NCBI GenBank assembly: GCA_944989445.1
Contig: CALYLW010000982.1
Span: 159,766 to 223,765 of the forward strand
Direction: 5' to 3'
Length of the DNA: 64,000 bases
From: Ampullaceana balthica
Lineage: Eukaryota; Mollusca; Gastropoda; Lymnaeidae
Shown here: positions 35,601 through 47,600 of the stretch, in pieces
How positions within the stretch are numbered: position 1 is the stretch's first letter
How the letters are laid out: every line of letters begins with the position of its first letter
Notes under the pieces: model-generated
The model's database searches: none
What the model was told of the DNA's origin: nothing
The model's input: only the letters and a program-made list of their open reading frames with translations
Position numbers and translations under genes: made by a program

Positions 35601-38600
35601 CGCTGGCACAAATGGCAGCAGACTGTGGTAAACACGACGGAGCCCGGCTCTGGAACATTTGGCCAGCTGCTCACTGTCCCGTGTTTACAGCTCAGCGATG
35701 CCGGATTCGGGGGGCCGGTGCACTCCCGTTTCGTGGGGATGGGGGCCCGGTGAACTCCCGTTTCTTGGGGGAAGAAGAAAAAACACACAACTTTCGCTAC
35801 TTCAGACGAAATCTCTGATGCAAACTCGTGTTTAAGTAGCTGTCTTCCCCCCCCCCACCACCACACCCTTTCTCTGCCACCATTACCCAACGGAGATGGA
35901 AAGAAAACATCTCTAAGGGAATGTTACAATTCAAATTTTAATAAGGTTGGGGGTGTTCATTCTTAAAGAATGTTACTTATGGTTTAAAAGTAAGTGAGTG
36001 TAAATAATATGAAAAACTCATTCGCGACCACTCATCATCATCAGTGGCACCACAGCACATTTAGGGCCCTGGCCTCATTCACAGCCACTGCTCACATCAA
36101 CCGTTTTTGTTGTTATTTGTTTTTTTTAAACCTAGGCCAAATGAGTAGTACAATCCTTTTTAGTTGACTGCATACTTTGTGTCGTATTTAAATCATGGAT
36201 AGCTTAGCCCATCACGTTAAAGTTGTGTCCGGCAGCCATGTCATAGATTTACATTACAATTACATATTGAAATAATACAGAAATAAATTCAAATTTCACA
36301 AAGATTTAAACTGCCAGTACAAAGATCAACATGGCAATGTCACAAAGATTTAAACTGCCAGTACACAGGTCAACATGACAATGTCACAAAGATTTAAACT
36401 GCCAGTACACAGATCTACATGGCAGTGTCACAAAGATTTAAACTGCCAGTACACAGATCAACATGGCAATGTCACAAAGATTTAAACTGCCAGTACACAG
36501 ATCAACATGACAATGTCACAAAGATTTAAACTGCCAATACACAGATCTACATGGCAGTGTCACAAAGATTCAAACTGCCAGTAGACAGATCTACAGGGCA
36601 GTGACACAAAGATTTAAACTGCCAGTACACAGATCTACATGGCAGTGTCACAAAGATTTAAAACTACCAGTACACAGATCTACATGTCAATGACAAGGAA
36701 GCCGATGAAAGAAAGTGAAGTGGATAAATATCACCTTCTTTAATTTAATGGGCGCTTTATACTGGAGAATATCTGGATATTTTTGATTATTTGGATAATG
36801 GCATGTCGAATAAATGAATACTCTTACATCTGTGGTTACTGCATGTAGAATTTGTGGCTACTGTTGAATGTATGGTAACTCCATGTCGAATATCCGGAGA
36901 CTGCATGTAGAATATGTGAATATTGTTGAATCTCTTGCTATTGAAGAATTTCTAAATACTTTTAAATAGGGCTGCGGAAACTAACTATTAATTTCTCGAT
37001 TAATCGTTAAAAAATTTAATGATTAAAAAATTTTTTTAACGATCAATCGACCCACCACTTATAAATGTACTGGAAGTCAAAAAGTAAAATATTTCCGCCG
37101 ATAATTATAAACTAATTTCCGGACGATTACACGAAAGTTTTGGTTTTAAACTATTGACTGTCGCGAATGTTCAAAATGTATATAAAGGTTATTGTGTCCG
37201 TTGAGAGAAATCGTTTGCCTACCATGGCATGTTCCCTCTAAGCTTCGTTGGTCCGTGTGCAAAGTTTTAAAAAAAACTCTGTGAAAATTTGCACAACGTC
37301 CATTTGTTGTGCAATATTTTACAAAATTTGCTGCTCGGTGATTCTAAACGCCTGCGTGGCGTCGGTCAAATATCTGTGCAGCCGCGCTGCTTAAAGGAAA
37401 CATTGCTACCATGGTTCTAAAACTTCGCTTCGTATCACCTGCAAACCAAACATCCACTACAGTATCGGAAACTTCAGCTGAGACAATCTAAAGCTATGTG
37501 AAAGATTGTTCAGCTCGGCTGGTTATATTGTCAATAAGACCCGCTCATCACTTGAAACAAATAATGTCAATACACTTGTCTATTTGCGTTGTTGGTTAAA
37601 AGATGTCATCTAAAGAAGACATTCCAGTGTTATTTCGGTTTTCGACAAGTATTTTAATAAATGTTACTTATGACACCATAAATTTCAATTTTTTCCAAAA
37701 TTAACTATTAAATTTAAATTAATCGTTAAAAACCCTGAATTTTAATATTTCACCTCTTGTATTTTTCAGGGTGGACCTGCCAGCGGCAGCCAGTATTACA
37801 CCTCCTACGGGGCGCCACATTACCCCCCGAGTCCAGCCCAGTATTCCCATCACCCGCACCCTGTACCCTCACACGTTCATGGGGGCATGCCTCACATACC
37901 ATCCCCCACACCGCCCAACTGCACAAACCATGTTCCGGTACAGTCGCAAGGAGATTATGGTAAGCCATCTCTTTAGTCACTCACACCTCCATCGGGTAGC
38001 TCCTTAACTCCCCATTCTGACATGTGGTGATGACATTGGTAGGCCTCTAGCTCCCCTTTGCCTTGCCATTCTGACATGTGGTGATGACATTGGTAGGCCT
38101 CTAGCTCCCCTTAGCCTTGCCATTCTGACATGTGATGACATTTGTAGGCCTCTAGCTCCCCTTTTCCTTGCCATTCTGACATGTGGTGATGACATTGGTA
38201 GGCCTCTAGCTCCCCTTAGCCTTGCCATTCTGACATGTGGTGATGACATTGGTAGGCCTCTAGCTCCCCTTTGCCTTGCCACTCTGACATGTGGTGATGA
38301 CATTGGTAGGCCTCTAGCTCCCCTTAGCCTTGTCATTTCTGACATGTGGTGATGACATTGGTAGGCCTCTAGCTCCCCTTGGCCTTGCTACTCTGACATG
38401 TGGTGATGACATTGGTAGGCCTCTAGCTCCCCTTGGCCTTGCCATTCTGACATGTGGTGATGACATTTGTAGGCCTCTGGCCCCTCTGCCTTGTCATTCT
38501 GACATGTGGTGATGACATTTGTAGGCCTCTAGCTCCCATTTGCCTTGCCATTCTGACATGTGTGATGACATTTGTAGGCCTCTGGCCCCTCTTTGCCTCG

Positions 38601-41600
38601 TCATTCTGACATGTGGTGATGACATTTGTAGGCCTCTAGCCCCTCTTTGCATTGCCACTCTGACATGTGGTGATGACATTGGTAGGCCTCTAGCCCCTCT
38701 TTGAACTCTTTGCCTTGCCACTCTGACATGTGGTGATGACATTTGTAGACCTCTAGCTCCCCTTAGCCTTGCCATTCTGACATGTGGTGATGACATTTGT
38801 AGGCCTCTAGCTCCCCTTGGCCTTGCCATTCTGACATGTGGTGATGACATTTGTAGGCCTCTGGCCCCTCTTTGCCTTGTCATTCTGACATGTGATGATG
38901 ACATTTGTAGGCCTCTAGCTCCCCTTAGCCTTGCCATTCTGACATGTGATGATGACATTGGTAGGCCTCTAGCCCCTCTTTGAACTCTTTGCCTTGCCAC
39001 TCTGACATGTGGTGATGACATTTGTAGGCCCTAGCTCCCCTTAGCCTTGCCACTCTGACATGTGGTGATGACATTTGTAGGCCTCTAGCTCCCCTTAGCC
39101 TTGCCATTCTGACATGTGGTGATGGCAGTGTAGGCCTCTAGCTCCCCTTAGCCTTGCCATTCTGATATGTGGTGATGACATTTGTAGACCTCTAGCTCCC
39201 CTTAGCCTTGCCATTCTGACATGTGGTGATGACATTGCTAGGCCTCTAGCCCCTCTTTGCCTTGACACTCTGACATGTGATGATGACATTGGTAGGCCTC
39301 TAGCACCCCCTCCCCCCTTGCCTTTCTGACATGTGGTGATGATATTGGTAATTGGTAGGCCTCACTCTAGCTAAAAAATAAAGTTATCTCCGGAAAGGTC
39401 CAAGTACCCATTTTAAATAATCGATTAAGACTTAATTAAAGTTGGATGTTAAATGTCGCCTGCTCAACCATTTAGAAAGCTCATTTAGAATTTGCTTTCC
39501 AGTTATAAAACTAAAACTACTGAAGGTGAATTATATTTAAACCACAGTTCCCCCAACACTACTATCCTTTAAAAAAAATTATTTGGGTCTTTATGATTAA
39601 TGCTTAAATAGGTCATTTGACTGCGGCGTACACACTGTGCCGCGACTTAGCGACACAGCGAGTGACACGGCATTGCCACGTATTGAACGCGGTGTCAATA
39701 AGCTTCCTGCAGATTGTTAACATATCATAACATCCGGTTTAATCTTTTGTTGTTAATACTACCAAACATTTGGCTACATTATCGTGTGTTAAAATGGCCA
39801 GTTTTGTAAAGGATTTTTTTTCTCTGTGTTGTGAATACTTTTACATTGATACAATACAAAATATAAATAAACTTTGTCGAAACTAGAGAAACAAATTGTT
39901 ATTCATTAACCTCGACCGCAGTCAATCGGATTCGGAACTTTCCCCTTTTTAAATATGTCGTCTGTCGGCTTATTAATAAGTAACAAAATTGTTTAGCTAA
40001 GGCTTTTACGTAAATTACGTTGATTATAGTATACTAATAGTATAGAAATGACAAATGGGTAGATGGAGCCCCAATAAATAATCAAACGAAATGAACACTT
40101 ATAAAAATCATATAAAATAATTGCTAAAAGTATTGTATTCGAAATTTTAAATAGTATAAATTATAAATATTATAATATGTATTAATTTTTATTTAATTAA
40201 ATTGACGGAAATTAAACTTCCATTTTCTATATTAATATATTTACTTTACCGTCACGATAATGTTACAGTTACATTTTCAAATTTCCCCAAAGAAAATGTA
40301 AATAAATTTAAACTATGTAAATGTTGCACCTATGTAATATGTGCAAGTAGCCTATGTCCTATGAGACCTATGTCTATGTAGTATCATCATGTAGCCATAG
40401 AATACATTTTAAAACTAAATTTAGCAACGAGAACTCCATTAGTAGTAACATACTAAATGATACTACATACTTTTACTTTAGACTAGACTTTCTATAATAA
40501 GGGCACTAATTAATTCTTTTTAGATAAACTTTTACCTCTAATATAATTTTTAAGATTTATTTTAAATTACAAAATAACTTTCAATTTGTAATGATAAATT
40601 ACAAGTTCAATCAAAGTTGTTAAACGTTAAAATTTTATGTTGCTTGGTTCTAAAATTTAAGTCTAAATTTATATGCCCCCTATGCAGTCAGTGCTAAATA
40701 GCCAAATATGTGTGTCTCTCCTCCTCAACATCTTAGGCTTAGGTGGACAAGCATGGTATTATGAGATCATTTAGAACAACAGTAATATGACAGTTATTAA
40801 TGACCACTGTTAAGTGGTTCAGAGAAGGCCAGTTGCATTAATAAATACTTTAAATTTAAAATATTATGGATGTAAACCAAGTGTTACCATATTTGTCAGA
40901 TGGAAAAAGAGGACAATCAAAATTTTCTTAAAATCTGGCTATATTTAGTGAAATTAAAGTAAAAATGTGTAAAATATTCTTATTATTTAATTAAAAACGT
41001 GTTTTAAATAGGTGATCAGTAAACCAAACTGACTAAAAACAGGAAGGAAAAAAGAAAGAAAGAAAATTATGTAATTTAGATCAACAAAATTACTTCATTT
41101 TAAAAAACACTAGGCCTAACGTAAATCACTGTGAAAATATCTCATTCTGAGTCATTATAATCAACATGGTCCGTATTCTGAAGTTCTAATGGCCAATGAC
41201 AATGTAAACCAGTTAAATATAGCTGGTGTGGGTGATTGTTACAAGTTACTACAGTATAAGCCACAGAAAGTTCATTAAGAATTATAGACGGACAGCCCTT
41301 TACTGAGAAAAACCTGCAAAAAAGACATTTTTCTGGACAGACGCCCTGAGAGGGGCATAATAAGAGGGCATGTGGTAATCCTGTGTAAACCACATCTAGT
41401 CATTTTGAGGAAAGATTTCAACTGACAGGTTGAGAGAATAAATCCATAATTATGATGGAAATGCCTGTTTTGGAAGGTATAAGATGTGATTAAAATGTTT
41501 TATTATTAATTTTAGCACCATCTCATTCTGATTATTTCATTCTTCAAAACATATAACCATTATTTTTTTCTTTCTTTTACAAGATCTTTAAAGCTTCAAA

Positions 41601-44600
41601 TAAAGAGAGAAAAAAAACACATATCTTATCTCAAGTACTTATCTATGTCAATGTATTTTGAGTCATAGCCAATTTCTATTTTCAATGAATAATCCACAAT
41701 ACTACTGCCAATAGCCATTTGAAATTTATTTGAAAAGCCTTTATTATCTTTTGGCATTTATTTTCATAAAGACAACTTCAGTTCAAAGAGCAAATTTTAA
41801 TTTTAAATTATTGTACTAACTAAATAAAAATAGTATTTTTACGGCATACATTTTATTTTGAAGAATATTTAAGCTTTAAGGCGTTCAAAGAATTATGGCC
41901 ACAGATGTACAAGGAAATAATTTTAAAAATATCAGATTACATTTCACTTTTATATCTGAATTAAAACTATAATTTTAAGGAATAACTTCTAGTTTGGCTG
42001 TAGGATGAATGAATATTTATGATCTCTGTCATCAGGAGCTAGCCCACCACTCAATTCAACAGATGATAGAACTCTCAGAACGCGCAACAGAGTGCGCAAA
42101 AAATTGCAGCAGCGCCGTATAAACTCTAATGATGGATTCTATTCAACACCCCCTAGATCGATTGGTAGAAGGAATAGGGGAGTCATGGGAGGTAACACAT
42201 TAACGTTAAAACTTCATTTACAACTTCAATTATCTCTAAAATATGTCTTTATAAAGCTCATTTCAATCTTTGATTTCAGTCTGAAAAAAAAAGGTGTTAA
42301 GTTTATTTATCAATCATTTATTCGCTGTTTAAAGAGATGAAGAAAAAATAATTATGAGTCTGTTAATTAAATTTTTGCTCTTGCAATTATTGTAATTAGT
42401 AAAGTTGTTTTTTTAAAGTGTACCTTACCTTTGGTTTTACTCTCAATAAAAGTTAATGGGGACATCGGCATACATGACCCTGGACTCATTCATGGTCATT
42501 GCATGACATCAGAGAATGGGCCGATGGATATGGAGGAGGAAAATAACTTAATAACACAATGTCTGTCCACAATGCCATCACCAAAAGTAAGTTTGATTAT
42601 CAAATGATGTAAATCTGACTATTAAGTTGCATGTTTCACATATTAAGAAGATATTTTTAAAATCTTTTTCCTTTTAAGCAAATGATGTACCCCTCCTTTA
42701 TTTTATACAATAATCAGTGCAGATTTTTTTAATTTAAAAAAGGAAACATTGCATGCTGCCTTTTTGATAGTTATCTGTGTTTTTATTTCCCCAACTCCCA
42801 CGCCTTTGAAACCTCTTATTTAGACATTATTTTAAGGTAAGATGGTAAAACTGATTTCATTCAGTATGGCTATAAATAAACTAATTTATGTTTTCCGAGA
42901 TTTGATTTTAGCTATGCCAAAAATTATTTTTTTACTTTTTTGTTAATTATTTAGGATGTAAAGACATTTTTAAAATAATATTTGTGACTACAATTTTGTG
43001 TTGCCACTTGTTTCAACTGTTTGATATTCCTGTAAGGTGACAGATGTAGAGGCAAGAAGCAGCCTCATCCAGCTGTCCCCTCCTGAAATAGACTCTACAG
43101 AGCTTGATCTCGATCTATCAGATCTGAAATATGAACTGCTGCTGTCTGACAAGGGGCGAGAGGCCAAGTACAAAACTGTCTTCTGGTAAGGTTACAATCG
43201 GGGGTATGGGTGGGTGGCTCATTTGAGAAGATGGTTTGAACTAGTTTGATGTCTTCAGAAATTGTGACATATAAATGATTATTGGGGACATATAAATGAT
43301 TATTGGGGACATATACATGATTATTGGGGACATATAAATGATTATTGATTTAGTTTAAAGTCATTCTTGCTTTCAAAACCTGCCTGTTCTAAATATTTTG
43401 ATACAACAAAATCTGAAAATACTAATGAAAAATGTTAGAAAAGTATTGGTCAGTAACAAAAGGAATCGTCGGGGAGCCCTCATTGTAGATCTTCAGATGC
43501 CACTGAGGATTTAATCTACTTGATATGAGCAACTCAGAAAAATAACTAGATTTTATTTTAGGAATATAAAAAGAGTGTAGAATTTAAAATAGCTAGATTT
43601 TAGAAACATTAAGAGGTGTTGAATCAAAATTAAATTTATTTCTTAGAAAATTTACATTTATAACTTCAGAAACGGATGAAAATTGTTAAATAATGAATGA
43701 AGAATTTGTTAAATGATAACAACAGTGTCGATAGCAACTACAGCAATGTGGGTGATGACAAAGAAAACAAAGTTGATACCTGGACTGAAACATCACCACA
43801 AAATAATGATTCTAGGTTGGCTACATAAATTGACAGGGAAATTTCCCTTCTAAAAGAAACAGACAGAATTCAGGAGCTGAAGACTCACAGGAATTCATTT
43901 CAACAGGAATCAAATTAAAACCTCTGTGTCTGGAACAAGGTGTGAAAGCAAAACATGACCTCTCTCTCAGCTGTTGGGAGTAAATATAGCAAGAGATGAC
44001 CTGTGCAACTTTGAGCTGCTGTTGTCTACTGGCTAAATATATCAAGTTAAATGGAAAAATTGAGCACCCAGTTAATTAATGCTGATTAAATAAGAATTAG
44101 TCAGTGACTTTTAAGAGTGATTAACACTTAATTTTTTTTTCGTAGTTATTTCACATGTGTTATTATGTCTTTTTCTTCTAGTGGTGATGCAACCGAGATT
44201 ACACTGAAAGATCTTAAACCAGCCACTGAATATCATCTCAAGTAAGCTCTTTACATTGTGTTGTGATGGAATATTGTCTATAAATATTACATCTATCTCA
44301 ACAGCATGCTCTCATTGTATACGTAGATGAAAGTAATTCAAAGAACTTTACCAGATTTTAAATATTGGATCTTCTTTACTAAATTTATTAATATCTGTAA
44401 ATGTGTTAATATCATTTTCGATTTTAAAAAATGTAAGGGTCTAAGTTGAAAGATTAAAGTAAGAATAAATGAATAACTGTTCTCCACACTTTCCCCAGGG
44501 TGTGTGCAGTAAAAGAAATAATGTATCTCCCTTTGTTCCCAGGGTGTGTCCCGCATACAATTAATTAATCTCCCTTTATTTTAGTGTCTGTAAGCAAACT

Positions 44601-47600
44601 AATAATTATCTCCCCCTGTTCCCTGTCTATGTGCAGCATACAAATAATTTCTCTCCCCTTGTTCCCAGGGTGTGTGCAGTGTTTGGTGAGGAGCTGAAAG
44701 GTGCACTGACTGAGCCGGTCAGCTTCCAGACATTAAACTGTGAGCCTGATGCTCCTCAAGCACCCAAGCTTATGAATAAAACCAAAACATCTGTGCAACT
44801 CAAATGGAATGTAAGTTGAGGACCGTAGCATAGAAACAACAGGGGATGCTTAGTTCATTTTACTTTATTTTGTAAACATCTGTTCCTATCTCTTGGCTGT
44901 CCATAGTTGAAGGCTCAAACACAGTTGAAGCCAGTTATGTCGCTGGCATGGGGGTTTGGCAAAAAAAAACATTGATGTGACCTAGGGGTCTCCAAACTAG
45001 GGCCCGCTGGCCAGATGCGGCCTGGAGGCCCTCTCATCCGGCCCGGAGGCCCTCTCATCCAGCCCCTGGAGACCTTTTAATCTCCAAAAAAGATACTATT
45101 TTTACCTATAGTTTACCACGAAACTGTGTGTAGTTGGCCCCCAAACTGCTGTTTGACAGTTAATGTGGCCCTCCGGCAAAATTTTTGGAGACCCCTGATG
45201 TAACCCATTATCAAGATAAATTAAGTTATTTTTAAATAAAAATTCTTACATGTGTCAACACCTGGCAATATGGGGCCATTCAATATTGGATCGTGCTATT
45301 TTGAACAGTAAATATTACTGTAGCATCATGATTCCACTCTGGAATATACAATTTAAAGTCCTGATGTATTTAAGTCTCTGCTTCATAAAAAACAATACAA
45401 GTGACTTGAACTTATCCCACACCAAACATAACAACAATACAAGTGACTTGAACTTATCCCACACCAAACATAACAACAATACAAGTGACTTGAACTTATC
45501 CCACTCCAAACATAACAACAATACAAGTGACTTGAACTTATCCCACACCAAACATAACAACAATACAAGTGACTTGAACTTATCCCACACCAAACATAAC
45601 AACAATACAAGTGACTTGAACTTATCCCACACCAAACATAACAACAATACAAGTGACTTGAACTTATCCCACACCAAACATCATCTTCTTGTGTTCAACT
45701 GTCTCTGGTGTCTCCACAGGCCGCATGTGAAAATGGGTCCAAAATAACTGCCTACCAACTGGAGTATGACAAGGGGGATGGAAATTTCCGTGAGGCTTAC
45801 TCAGGATTCCAGCGTCAACACAAAATTAATCATTTAAATGCTTCCACTAGATACGTGTTCCGACTTGCTGCCATCAATTCTCTAGGGAAAAGGTAAAAAA
45901 AAAGACAATTTTTTTCTTAATGAATCCATGTTACCTTCTCTAGTCATCCCCAATAATTAGGTCAAATCTTAGTTCTAAAATATGTATATAAAAAAACATT
46001 AGAATTTGTTGCTGTAAGGGATTTAAGGAAATACAGAGTGACATTAAGGTGGTTTATCTAATTGTCAAAAAACGGGACATTGACATATGACGATTTTGTG
46101 ATTGCTTTCCCACATTTCATTGCCTGCCTATCTCCATCACTCTCTATAAACTTGTCTGGTCAAAGGCAACCTGATCTGAACAAAGTTTACCCTCCTCTAG
46201 TCCATACAGCGAGGTGGTGAGTTTCTTCACCAGTGGGTCTGTACCGTCCCAACCAGACCCACCAATGCTGTCAGAGCAGTTTGTGTTTGCCTTGACCATC
46301 TCATGGATCAGACGACCAAATGATGACGAGTTCTTGCTTCAAATGGATGATGAGTCGACGGTACGTTGCTTTGTAGTTTCTTTTGCCTTATGTAGGACTT
46401 TTTCCTGTATATCCGTTCGTCCCAATTATAAAATAGTTGATGTATCATTATCATGTACCTGTGTATCATTAATTTAGACTGCGTGACAATTTTCCTAATG
46501 CATCAATTTTTCATATACTTATTTTAAATTGTTTTACTGTGTGATTAATTTGTATCATGTCTATGATTTTTGTAGGGTCATGGATTTATTCCTGTTTACA
46601 ATGGACCAAATTTATCCTATAAAGTTGCTAAATTACGTCGAAACACAGAATACAAATTCAGGGTAGGTATATGCTACTAACATTGACCAACATGATAAAC
46701 AGTTAAATGGTTTGAAATAGTGTGGAAACCCATTCTAGTTGCCTTAAATATTGTTCCTCTGTTTATATTTGTACAATGAGTTTGTGACGTGCAGTAAATT
46801 CCTGAGTTTTCAATGTCAAGCTAGTTGGGTTACCCTACGTCATTCAGATTTGTTAGCTCATCTTTATTGAACAAAACTCATTCAGACAAGATCATTTCCA
46901 GATGCTATAAACCAGGGGTGTCCAAACTTTTTGTAAGGAGCGCCATCAAGTAAAAGTATGTGGGGGCCAGATTGAGATACTAAACAAAAATGACTTATTT
47001 AGAGACCGAGTTACAGTCAGTTACAGGCTTTTTAATTTTATCGTTTTTTGTTTGTAACTTGTAAGAGTGATATTTTGTGTAGAAAAAATAAAAAAAAGAA
47101 GACAATATTATAGCAATTAAAGAAACTAAAAAATATCTTGTTCCATCGTTAGCAATTAGTAAAAATGGATAAATAATGTCAAAGTTATTGAATAAAGATG
47201 TGTACTTTATACAACGTACCCTACAATAAATAAAATGTGTTAAAATATAACTAGAGGCAAAAAAATTGTGTCAAAAAAATTGTATGTAAAAACTGTCTAA
47301 AAATTTTACAGACACCGACAACACATTCATTTCCAAACAAATAAATATTACGTTAACGAATTTGCCATCGGACATCAGCGAATTTCGTAAATAACCTTAT
47401 TGGATTTTTAAAACATAAAAGTACATCAATCTATGCCATCATTTGATGTCATCGTATTTAGTACTTAAAGCTGCGCTAAAATTGGGGCTTTTAAATAAAT
47501 TTAATGTCATCGTAAAGACAAAATACATGAGTCATTTAGTTTTCTAAGATGGGGCCGCGGGCCGCTTAAAATTGTAACGTGGGCCGGATTTAGGACATTC

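Noticed and set aside
35439..35890. Overlapping frames of 103-126 codons on both strands
   Set aside because: GC-rich stretch gives chance frames; no domain or splice evidence.
38004..39289. Several minus-strand frames of 60-175 codons with a repeated MSSPHVRMARLRGARGL-type peptide
   Set aside because: Translation of the 54-bp intronic minisatellite.
39612..39925. Decayed MITE bounded by tttgactgcgg and ccgcagtcaat
   Set aside because: Only about eleven bases pair and no target duplication is visible; left as a remark on the intron.
42289..42452. Alternative acceptors for exon 4 with better pyrimidine tracts
   Set aside because: None gives a stop-free phase-2 join with the conserved linker; aaaag at 42452 does.
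45250..45747. 165-codon + frame and 120-codon - frame
   Set aside because: 39-bp array next to exon 8; the real exon begins at 45720 after the acceptor.
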